From Spirochaetaceae bacterium (GTDB lineage Bacteria; Spirochaetota; Spirochaetia; Treponematales; Treponemataceae): a DNA stretch of 5,351 bases. The stretch spans positions 1-5,351 of the forward strand of contig JAITWB010000188.1 of NCBI GenBank assembly GCA_031285525.1, read 5' to 3'. Positions 1 to 4,748 of this stretch are shown here, in pieces (positions within the stretch are counted from its first letter, which is position 1; every line of letters starts with the position of its first letter). The notes under the pieces were generated by a model that made no database searches, was not told where the DNA came from, and worked only from the letters and a program-made list of their open reading frames with translations. The position numbers were made by a program, and so were the translations under genes.

Positions 1-501
1 CCCTGCGCTGTTACCGGCAACAAATAATTGATCATCCCGTATGCCTAATTCGCTTGCGTGTTCCTTCATCCAGAGCAAGGCTGAATAGCAATCATCCAAT
101 GCGACGGGATAGGGTTTTGAGGGGGACAAGGTATAATCGGGAGAAATAATGACACAATTTGTTGTATGAAGCAGTTTTTGATAATACTGCATATCGAGTT
201 CAGGCACGCCGATGGCATATCCGCCGCCGTGTATCCACAATACACCGACAGCGCCGGGCTGAGTTTGCGGAGACGTATAGACACAGACACGAAGTGAGGT
301 TCCGTCTTTTCGGGCAATATACCGTTCTTCACTTACCAGTCCCTTCTGTTTTTTCAGTTCTAGTATGTTGGTCATCAGGCGCTGCATTTTTTGTATTTTC
401 TGTATCCGTTTTTCATTGGCGAGAAAGAGATTGTATATCCAACCTAAAAAAATTCCTCTAAGACGTAATTGCCTGTTGATCATGCTTTTTTTGATTTGCA
501 T
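1..501 (-). CDS. Alpha/beta hydrolase, HSL (hormone-sensitive lipase) family, N-terminal part
   Basis: The first 167 residues of an esterase/lipase-like protein are visible; the gene continues past the left edge. The oxyanion-hole motif HGGG is at residues 91–94, in the context LWIHGGGYAIG. The stretch around 121–141 (PDYTLSPSKPYPVALDDC) matches the conserved DYRLAPE..FPAALDD block of this family. The nucleophile elbow GNSAG is at 163–167 with Ser165 as the expected nucleophile. The family usually has GDSAG, so the Asp-to-Asn change is a mild variation. The catalytic Asp and His would lie outside the window. Residues 1–55 are basic and amphipathic (about 16–27 hydrophobic), possibly a membrane-associating or cap segment. 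The ATG at 501 is chosen because GGAGG lies 9 nt upstream; an in-frame ATG at 483 is the alternative. The family hydrolyses carboxylic esters, but the substrate cannot be told. It is divergent from the toxin–antitoxin operon and AT-richer than the genes to the right. Confidence 0.88.
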   Translation of the reverse strand, partial: MQIKKSMINRQLRLRGIFLGWIYNLFLANEKRIQKIQKMQRLMTNILELKKQKGLVSEERYIARKDGTSLRVCVYTSPQTQPGAVGVLWIHGGGYAIGVPELDMQYYQKLLHTTNCVIISPDYTLSPSKPYPVALDDCYSALLWMKEHASELGIRDDQLFVAGNSAG

Positions 502-529
502 CCCTCATAACCTCCGTTATTGTCTTATA
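502..529 (-). promoter_or_regulatory. Ribosome binding site and possible -10 of the hydrolase gene
   Basis: On the minus strand GGAGG (515–511) stands 9 nt before the ATG and is the strongest Shine–Dalgarno sequence in the window. TATAAG (529–524) could be a -10 element giving a leader of about 16 nt, but no good -35 is seen 16–18 bp further upstream. The ribosome binding site is well supported; the promoter is a guess. Confidence 0.45.
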
Positions 530-560
530 CGCAAACAGTAACAGAAAACAGAGTAAGAGG

Positions 561-574
561 ACAAGTCTTCTTGT
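561..574. promoter_or_regulatory. Small inverted repeat at the toxin–antitoxin promoter, candidate operator
   Basis: ACAAG (561–565) and CTTGT (570–574) form a perfect 5-bp inverted repeat with a 4-bp spacer. It overlaps the first base of the TTGACA -35 box. Ribbon-helix-helix antitoxins usually bind short palindromes in their own promoter, so the position fits autoregulation. The repeat is short enough to arise by chance, and binding is pure inference. Confidence 0.25.
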
Positions 575-602
575 TGACACAGTAGGATAAAAGTAGTACG
601 TT
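574..602 (+). promoter_or_regulatory. Sigma-70-type promoter of the toxin–antitoxin operon
   Basis: A perfect -35 TTGACA (574–579) is followed by a 17-bp spacer and TACGTT (597–602), which keeps only the key T, A and final T of the -10 consensus. The -10 ends 6 nt before the ATG at 609, so transcription would start at about the start codon. No Shine–Dalgarno sequence lies at a usable distance from this ATG, which agrees with a leaderless message. The weak -10 is the main doubt. Confidence 0.5.
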
Positions 603-608
603 TTGGCT

Positions 609-842
609 ATGGTAACAAAGACAAAGAAATCTATAAGCCTTTCTAATACTCTATTAAATGAATTAACCCAGGTTAATGGTTATAGTACCATTTCTGAATT
701 TATTGAAAATGCAGTTAGTTTCTATATAAAAGAATTAAAAAGGGTAAAACGTGTTCAACATGACATTGAAATACTGAACGCAAAGAGCAAAGAATTGAAT
801 GAAGAAGCGCTGGAAAACCTTGAGTTTCAGGATATACTATGA
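609..842 (+). CDS. Ribbon-helix-helix antitoxin (MazE/CopG-like) of a type II toxin–antitoxin pair
   Basis: This 77-residue protein has the size and pattern of a ribbon-helix-helix antitoxin. A basic N-terminus leads to a short beta strand (about 6–11, KSISLS) and a first helix (about 12–22). A turn around Gly24 comes next, then a second helix (about 27–43, starting [14 protein letters not shown]). The strand pairs in the dimer to form the DNA-contacting ribbon. The charged tail (about 50–77, ending [11 protein letters not shown]) is the part expected to wrap around and inhibit the toxin. The gene overlaps the toxin start by ATGA, the usual coupling that keeps antitoxin ahead of toxin. ATG at 609 was chosen over TTG at 603 because it directly precedes the basic ribbon segment and fits the promoter spacing. 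It probably represses its own operon. About 35% GC, unlike hemW next door, suggests acquisition. Homology was judged by eye. Confidence 0.82.
   Translation: MVTKTKKSISLSNTLLNELTQVNGYSTISEFIENAVSFYIKELKRVKRVQHDIEILNAKSKELNEEALENLEFQDIL
829..832 (+). promoter_or_regulatory. Shine–Dalgarno sequence of the toxin gene
   Basis: AGGA inside the end of the antitoxin gene lies 6 nt before the toxin ATG at 839. Together with the ATGA overlap this gives the toxin its own ribosome binding site plus coupling to antitoxin translation, in contrast to the antitoxin, which has none. Confidence 0.6.
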
Positions 843-1183
843 AAAGAGGTGAACTCTACCGAGTTTCTTCGGCTTCGAGTACAGACCCCAAAAAACAAAG
901 AGTGTATGTTATTATTTCCAGACAGGAACTTATTGATAACTCTTATTCAACTTTAATATGTGCACCAGTGTATTCCAATGTTTCAGGTCTTAGTACAGAA
1001 GTTCCTATAGGTGTTGAAGAAGGTTTGAAACATCACAGTGCGATTCGTTGTGATGAACTTATAAGTATTTTAAAATCACGTTTAACAGATTATGTTGGAA
1101 TGCTGTCTGAAGAAAAACTATATGAACTAGGTCAGGCACTGTCCATAGCGCTTGGTCTTGACGCGGCTACACAGTTGTACTAA
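839..1183 (+). CDS. MazF/PemK-family endoribonuclease toxin
   Basis: A 114-residue toxin with the MazF/PemK/CcdB beta-barrel pattern. It opens with MKRGELYRV, the family's typical start. The QRVYVII strand (20–26) carries Arg21, and LSTEVPI (51–57) carries Thr53. These align by eye with Arg25 and Thr48 of Bacillus subtilis MazF, the residues needed for RNA cleavage, so the enzyme looks intact. The block [24 protein letters not shown] (67–90) matches the conserved segment with the signature '.DQ(I/L)..I.KSRL...G.L'. The C-terminal helix ending ALSIALGL (100–107) is also typical. MazF toxins cut single-stranded RNA at short motifs and stop translation; this one's cleavage motif cannot be predicted. 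It is expressed with the upstream antitoxin. Its stop codon overlaps the hemW stop on the other strand, leaving no room for a terminator between them. Confidence 0.88.
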   Translation: MKRGELYRVSSASSTDPKKQRVYVIISRQELIDNSYSTLICAPVYSNVSGLSTEVPIGVEEGLKHHSAIRCDELISILKSRLTDYVGMLSEEKLYELGQALSIALGLDAATQLY

Positions 1184-2424
1184 ATCTCCCCCAAAAATCG
1201 GTTCAAAAAGAGCAACCCCTCTCTGTTCAGCCCCATTGTGTCTAACCCACCCGTTTCACCGTTGTCGAAAGCGAGTCCCTTCTCTTTCCAGCGGGAAATG
1301 GCATCTCCGATAACATCTTCCAGGGGAATCCCGAAGCGGCTGAAAAACACATTTCTGCTTATCCCCTCCCTCTTGCGCAGTCCCATCATGATATATTCGA
1401 AGATGAGGGTTTCCCGGTCGATATATTCCGTTTCGGGGGGGATGAGCGGGTTCTCCAACCATGCAGCTGTGTCCCTGGTATTCGTATACCGGACTGACAT
1501 TTCTCCGTCAAAGAGGGTTCCCACCGCGCCTGGTCCGATTCCGAGCCAGGATTCCATGTCCCAGTAGACGAGGTTGTGGGCGCTCTGGTTTTGCCTTGAT
1601 TGTATGGAGGGCGCTCCCGTTCCGGCTCTGTCCCTCAGGGCGAAATTAGAGACCTCATACTGAGCAAAGCCTGCGTCCTCAAGGAAATCTCTACCTGCAA
1701 GCCAGAGTTCGTCTCCTGAATCCAGCAGCTCCTGTTCCAGGGCAGCGTCCGAAGCGCACCGCCTTCCCAGAGGGGTTTGTTCCCCGATGATAAGGGAGTA
1801 CATCGAGATATGGGACGGATTAAAGAAGAGGAGTTCTTTCAGCCCGGCAAGAAAACCTGTGAGGGTTTCTCCGGGAAGGCCTGCGATGATGTCCGCAGAA
1901 AAACCGCCTGTCCAGTGGTTTCGTATCAGGGACAGAGCTGCGAGAGCTGTGTCCCTCGGGTTCGCTCCGGGGGCAGAAGACTGCGGAGAGTTGGAACGTC
2001 TGCCGCTTTGCTTCAATACCTGTGCATCGAGGGATTGTACACCAAGGGAGAGCCGGGTTGCGCCGCCGGCACGTATTGCGTCGAGCCACTCGACGTTGAT
2101 GTCGCCGGGATTCGCTTCGACGGTGACCTCCCCTGAACCCGGGGATAGAACTGCAAGCAGACGAAAGATCTCCTGTGGGGGGAGCAGGCTCGGGGTTCCG
2201 CCGCCGATGTACACGGTACGCCAGGGGGCGGACGAGGCGGACGAAGAATCCTGAAGGGACTCCTTTCGAGAAGAGGCCTCCCGGAGGAGAGCATCCACAA
2301 CCCGCTTTGAAAGGCTGGTCAGGCTCTCTGAGAATGAATGTGCCGGGAGTGAAAAAAAATCACAGTAATCGCATCTGGAAAGGCAGAAAGGAATATGAAC
2401 GTATAGAGATGAGGTGCAAGCCAT
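1180..2424 (-). CDS. hemW: HemW-type radical SAM protein (heme chaperone, HemN-like)
   Basis: A 414-residue radical SAM protein of the coproporphyrinogen-oxidase-like family. The CX3CX2C cluster-binding motif is Cys14, Cys18 and Cys21 ([14 protein letters not shown]). Other family blocks are GGGTPSLLP (74–82), EANPGD (103–108), RLSLGVQS (124–131), AGLPGET (181–187), YEVSNFA (256–262) and HNLVYW (283–288). True HemN enzymes have a fourth cysteine just after the motif; here an Asp and Phe follow, which points to HemW, a heme-binding chaperone that does not oxidise coproporphyrinogen. It is longer than most HemW proteins (about 380) because of Ser/Pro/Ala-rich insertions near 52–68, 143–158 and 264–281. 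The usual GRxH motif near 141 reads GRRS, so that His is missing. The ATG directly follows the lepB stop (TAAATG) without a visible Shine–Dalgarno sequence, so translation probably depends on reinitiation after lepB. Confidence 0.92.
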   Translation of the reverse strand: MACTSSLYVHIPFCLSRCDYCDFFSLPAHSFSESLTSLSKRVVDALLREASSRKESLQDSSSASSAPWRTVYIGGGTPSLLPPQEIFRLLAVLSPGSGEVTVEANPGDINVEWLDAIRAGGATRLSLGVQSLDAQVLKQSGRRSNSPQSSAPGANPRDTALAALSLIRNHWTGGFSADIIAGLPGETLTGFLAGLKELLFFNPSHISMYSLIIGEQTPLGRRCASDAALEQELLDSGDELWLAGRDFLEDAGFAQYEVSNFALRDRAGTGAPSIQSRQNQSAHNLVYWDMESWLGIGPGAVGTLFDGEMSVRYTNTRDTAAWLENPLIPPETEYIDRETLIFEYIMMGLRKREGISRNVFFSRFGIPLEDVIGDAISRWKEKGLAFDNGETGGLDTMGLNREGLLFLNRFLGEI

Positions 2425-3168
2425 TTACAGCGGTGAAAAGCGGCTCGGCGGCCAGTACCGGAGAAAGACCTTGCCGGTGATCCGGGAAGCGGGGACAGAG
2501 CCCCAGAGCCGGGAATCCATGGAGCCGGTTCTGTTGTCGGCAAGGAGGAAGTATTCATCTTCTCCCAATACCATCTCTCCGATGGTTCCTGAAAAGGCGG
2601 AATTCCCGGACCAGTTTTCCGGGAGACCGGTGATATGCACGTCATAGGTGTTTTCAGTCACTTCGAATTCGGTCAGGAAATAGGACGATCCCGAGGGCTT
2701 TATATAGAGGACGAATTTATCCATATATATGGTATCCCCGGGTAAGCCGATGAGACGGCGGACGCTGGAGGATTCTCCCATGAGGGGGCTGTCAGAAAAG
2801 GGGAATACCCGCTGGAAGGTAAAAAAACCGGCTACGATATCCGCCAGCTTTTCGGCAAAACCTGCTCCGGCAGGATACAGGGGGGCGACAAAGACCAGAT
2901 CCCCTCGGACAGGCTCAATAAAGCCGTTCAGGCCGCTATCCTGTTTAGGCAAAGAGCCGCTGCTGCGCAGCGGGGTAACAAACAGGCAGTCTCCGGCGAG
3001 CAGTTCGGGATCCATGCTGGAAGAACCTATCTGTACCGACCGAACAAGGAAGGTTCCGATGAGAAAGGACAGAATACAAAGGAGGCTCACAAACACAAAA
3101 AAAATAAAAAAAGTGTGCCGTATCTCCTTGCGGGATATATATGAATAATTGTACCACTTCTTCGCCAT
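2425..3168 (-). CDS. lepB: Signal peptidase I (type I leader peptidase), Lys-to-Arg variant
   Basis: A 247-residue membrane serine protease that removes signal peptides from exported proteins. Positions count from the ATG at 3168. A basic N-terminus (RKEIRH, 13–18) precedes one membrane segment (about 19–42, Phe-rich). Box B is SSSMDPELLAGD, with Ser51 as the expected nucleophile. Box C is RGDLVFV (88–94). Box D is VRRLIGLPGD (136–145), and box E is ADNRTGSMDSR (210–220). All family boxes are present, but two key positions differ. The general-base Lys before the conserved Arg of box D is Arg137 (codon CGC), and box E starts ADNR, not GDNR. The protein may therefore be a divergent active enzyme or an inactive one. 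ATG 3168 is preferred over an in-frame TTG at 3195 because a TGcTATCCT -10 lies 7 nt before it and would cover the TTG. It is the first gene of an operon with hemW. Confidence 0.9.
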   Translation of the reverse strand: MAKKWYNYSYISRKEIRHTFFIFFVFVSLLCILSFLIGTFLVRSVQIGSSSMDPELLAGDCLFVTPLRSSGSLPKQDSGLNGFIEPVRGDLVFVAPLYPAGAGFAEKLADIVAGFFTFQRVFPFSDSPLMGESSSVRRLIGLPGDTIYMDKFVLYIKPSGSSYFLTEFEVTENTYDVHITGLPENWSGNSAFSGTIGEMVLGEDEYFLLADNRTGSMDSRLWGSVPASRITGKVFLRYWPPSRFSPL

Positions 3169-3175
3169 AGACAAC

Positions 3176-3205
3176 AGGATAGCACGGGAAAACAATCATT
3201 GACAA
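3176..3205 (-). promoter_or_regulatory. Extended -10 promoter of lepB–hemW
   Basis: On the minus strand TTGTCA (3205–3200) is followed by an 18-bp spacer and TGcTATCCT (3184–3176), an extended -10 box. The -10 ends 7 nt before the lepB ATG, predicting a leader of about zero to two nucleotides. No Shine–Dalgarno sequence is present. Its -35 shares bases with the smpB -35 on the other strand. Confidence 0.6.
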
Positions 3206-3227
3206 GGGCGGGCAGTGTTTCTATACT
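3199..3227 (+). promoter_or_regulatory. Near-consensus sigma-70 promoter of smpB
   Basis: TTGACA (3199–3204), a 17-bp spacer and TATACT (3222–3227) make the best promoter match in the window. The -10 ends 8 nt before the smpB ATG at 3236, so the message should start at or within about three nucleotides of the start codon. An in-frame GTG at 3215 lies inside the promoter spacer and so is not a likely start. Confidence 0.78.
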
Positions 3228-3235
3228 ACAGGGTA

Positions 3236-3703
3236 ATGAGTACTGTCGGCACTAAACTGATTGCGAAAAACAGAAAAGCCCACTTCAACTATAGTATAGA
3301 AGATACTATTGAATGCGGCATCGAACTCAAGGGCACCGAAGTAAAATCGGTAAAAGAGGGAAGTCTTGCCTTCCCCGATGGTTTTGCCGAAATTATACGG
3401 GATGAGGTATGGGTAAAAAACCTGCATATCTCCGAATATGTCTATTCTTCGATATTCAACCACGACCCGGACAGACCCAAAAAGCTCCTGCTCCACAAAG
3501 AGGAGATCAAGCGGCTCAAACGGAAGGTGGAAGAGAAGGGATTTACCCTCATTCCGCTGGATTTTTACCTGAAAAACGGCAGGGTAAAGGTTACCCTGGG
3601 AGTATGCAAGGGTAAAAAGATGTTTGACAAGCGTGCGGACATCCGTGACCGGGATTTGAATAGGGATATTCAGCGGGAATTCAGGAAAAAGCTTGACGGA
3701 TAA
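3236..3703 (+). CDS. smpB: SsrA-binding protein SmpB
   Basis: A 155-residue RNA-binding protein, about the normal SmpB length. It carries tmRNA to stalled ribosomes for trans-translation, which releases the ribosome and tags the unfinished protein for degradation. Family signatures are NRKAHFNYSIEDTIECGIEL (12–31), LKGTEVKSVKEG (31–42), the RPKKLLLHKEEI block (80–91), TLIPLDFYLKNGRVKV (104–119), and GVCKGKKMFDKRADIRDRD (122–140). GKK at 126–128 and DKR at 131–133 are the usual basic residues. The C-terminal tail after DKR is highly charged (Arg/Asp/Lys), as expected for the part that enters the mRNA channel. ATG 3236 is the start that fits both the family and the promoter. No tmRNA gene is seen in the window. 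The next gene begins 7 nt after the stop and is probably cotranscribed. Confidence 0.97.
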   Translation: MSTVGTKLIAKNRKAHFNYSIEDTIECGIELKGTEVKSVKEGSLAFPDGFAEIIRDEVWVKNLHISEYVYSSIFNHDPDRPKKLLLHKEEIKRLKRKVEEKGFTLIPLDFYLKNGRVKVTLGVCKGKKMFDKRADIRDRDLNRDIQREFRKKLDG

Positions 3704-3708
3704 AAGGA
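3702..3708 (+). promoter_or_regulatory. Shine–Dalgarno sequence of the secreted-protein gene
   Basis: AAAAGGA overlaps the smpB stop codon and ends 2 nt before the ATG at 3711; the AGG core lies at a short but workable distance. It fixes the start at 3711 instead of the in-frame TTG at 3693, and it shows that this genome uses Shine–Dalgarno pairing for genes inside operons. Confidence 0.6.
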
Positions 3709-3710
3709 AT

Positions 3711-4595
3711 ATGAAGAAAAAGACATTGACTGCAGTGCTTCTCTTTTTCATATTATTCTCTTTCTGCTACGCCCAACAGGGCGGTGTTCCTGTCGAATTC
3801 TATGCAGTGACCTCCTCTTCAGGGGATGAAGAGATGATAAAACTCACCCAGGATCTGCTCTTTTCCTATGTAACCGAGATGGAGGGCTACCGGCTCATAG
3901 ACAAGCGGGACACCTCCTACACGGCAGAACAGGTTTCATCAGACTTTAACGGCTACCTCTTCTGGGCGGATATAGAGGAAAACAATGGCTGGGTTTTCAC
4001 CCTCTACCTCAGATCCGCAGGGTTCAATGTCACCAAGACAGCCGGAAAAACCTACGATAACTACTACCGGATACTGCTGGAATCCCGGAATCTGGTACTC
4101 TCCCTCTTCGACTCTCTCAAGGCGGAAGTACAGGGAACAGCCCCGCCCTTTACCGTCACCATCGATGCTCCGCCGGACGGCGCCGCCCAGAACACGAATG
4201 CCCCCTATGGTACCGTACCTATCACCGCCCCCGAAATCCTTTCCGGCAACTGGAAGGGAGAAGCAGGAATAGAGAAGATCGTCATCCTTCGGGGAGGAAG
4301 GGGCGTGGTCATATTCACTAACGGTACATCCATGAATATCAGTGTGACGATCCGGGACGGTGTGATGACCGCTACCCAGCAAGGGCGTTCAAACGCCGGA
4401 TTCTACCCGGAGCTCTCCAGAGTAACAGCCCTGGTAGCGGCAGAAACAGCCCCTCCTATCTCCTGGCGTATGCAGCTCTCCCGTGATAACTCAGCCCTCT
4501 TTGGCGAAAAAACCACCATCGAGCCTGTGTATCAGGGGGATGCGGTAGTTTCCACCAAAACAGTACAAATCCCGGCGGTTTGGCAGAGACAGTGA
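3711..4595 (+). CDS. Secreted protein of unknown function with signal peptide, two-part layout
   Basis: I do not recognise this 294-residue protein as a named family. The N-terminus is a classical signal peptide: KKK, a hydrophobic core (about 7–18), then CYA with likely cleavage after Ala21. Cys19 is not in a good lipobox (FSFC), so a lipoprotein is less likely. Residues 27–140 alternate strands and helices (VEFYAV, a helix 39–56, GYRLIDKRD at 59–67, GYLFWADIEE, then a helix 119–139). This faintly recalls CsgG/FlgO/TolB-like N-terminal periplasmic domains, but that is only an impression. A Pro/Ala/Asn-rich linker (about 143–176) joins it to a beta-rich domain (177–285) starting SGNWKGEAGIEKIVILRGG. 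The protein is probably periplasmic or attached to the outer membrane, and is a plausible LepB substrate. It is probably cotranscribed with smpB. The gene ends with TGA at 4593–4595. Confidence 0.85.
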   Translation: MKKKTLTAVLLFFILFSFCYAQQGGVPVEFYAVTSSSGDEEMIKLTQDLLFSYVTEMEGYRLIDKRDTSYTAEQVSSDFNGYLFWADIEENNGWVFTLYLRSAGFNVTKTAGKTYDNYYRILLESRNLVLSLFDSLKAEVQGTAPPFTVTIDAPPDGAAQNTNAPYGTVPITAPEILSGNWKGEAGIEKIVILRGGRGVVIFTNGTSMNISVTIRDGVMTATQQGRSNAGFYPELSRVTALVAAETAPPISWRMQLSRDNSALFGEKTTIEPVYQGDAVVSTKTVQIPAVWQRQ

Positions 4596-4599
4596 TAAA

Positions 4600-4620
4600 G
4601 GTAGAAGGTAGAAGGTAGAA
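4600..4620 (+). repeat. Three perfect tandem copies of the 7-mer GGTAGAA
   Basis: Units are at 4600–4606, 4607–4613 and 4614–4620, five bases after the stop of the secreted-protein gene. The tract is followed by an A-rich run to about 4629. A 7-bp period in noncoding DNA is typical of slippage-prone short repeats. The end sequence AAAGGTA (4597–4603) is repeated inverted as TACCTTT at 4709–4715. Confidence 0.85.
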
Positions 4621-4654
4621 AAGAAAAAATATTGGGAGGGACTTCCGGGATGTT

Positions 4655-4686
4655 GGAAAGGAAGTTCGCAATTCCCTTCTCTTTCC
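4655..4686 (+). terminator. Possible imperfect hairpin before a T-rich tract
   Basis: GGAAAGGAAG (4655–4664) can pair with CTTC (4676–4679) and CTTTCC (4681–4686), with one bulged T at 4680 and an 11-nt loop. A run of seven T residues (4703–4709) follows, but 16 nt beyond the stem. It could end the smpB transcript; the stem is A/T-rich with a bulge and the T run is too far away for a standard intrinsic terminator, so support is weak. Confidence 0.25.
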
Positions 4687-4731
4687 TCTTTCCTCTTTCC
4701 TCTTTTTTTACCTTTCCTCCTTTTTCTTTTT
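4672..4731 (+). repeat. 60-nt polypyrimidine tract containing tandem CTCTTTC 7-mers
   Basis: All bases from 4672 to 4731 are C or T except A4710. Inside it CTCTTTC occurs at 4679–4685, 4686–4692 and 4693–4699, with a fourth copy (4700–4706) differing by one base. The tract ends just before the ruvA -10 box and covers the place where a -35 would be. Possible roles are slippage-based tuning of ruvA transcription or an unusual DNA structure of a purine·pyrimidine tract; neither is shown by the sequence. Confidence 0.85.
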
Positions 4732-4732
4732 G

Positions 4733-4741
4733 TGCTATACT
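4733..4741 (+). promoter_or_regulatory. Extended -10 promoter of ruvA
   Basis: TGcTATACT (TATACT at 4736–4741) is an extended -10 box that can act without a good -35. The 17-bp-spaced -35 position (4713–4718) reads TTTCCT and lies in the polypyrimidine tract. The box ends 7 nt before the ruvA ATG, with only T and C between and no Shine–Dalgarno sequence, so the ruvA message is predicted to be leaderless. Confidence 0.6.
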
Positions 4742-4748
4742 TTTTCCC

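Noticed and set aside
159..461. Plus-strand open frame of 100 codons over the left end
   Set aside because: It lies opposite the alpha/beta hydrolase, whose HGGG and GNSAG motifs are clear; the plus-strand product is Arg-rich with no recognisable pattern.
603..608. TTG start for the antitoxin two codons before the ATG
   Set aside because: It overlaps the -10 region and adds only two residues; ATG at 609 is the simpler start.
1777..2254. Two long overlapping plus-strand open frames opposite hemW
   Set aside because: High GC makes long chance frames likely; hemW motifs are continuous on the minus strand through this stretch.
3169..3195. Longer lepB from TTG at 3195
   Set aside because: The codons cover the TGcTATCCT -10 and spacer, there is no Shine–Dalgarno sequence, and the added nine residues are not needed for the fold. 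It remains possible if the promoter call is wrong.
3215..3235. Longer smpB from GTG at 3215
   Set aside because: The codons lie within the near-consensus smpB promoter and add residues before the normal SmpB N-terminus.
3221..3751. Minus-strand open frame of 176 codons opposite smpB
   Set aside because: SmpB on the plus strand matches its family along the whole length; the antisense frame is a shadow with no start signal.
4600..4706. Short repeats as a possible CRISPR array
   Set aside because: The units are 7 bp and directly tandem without spacers, and no cas genes are present.
4632..4748. In-frame upstream extension of ruvA from a TTG, giving 39 extra residues rich in Phe, Ser and Pro that resemble a signal peptide
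   Set aside because: It translates the polypyrimidine repeat tract. RuvA is cytoplasmic and its family start fits ATG 4749, which also lies 7 nt after an extended -10 box.
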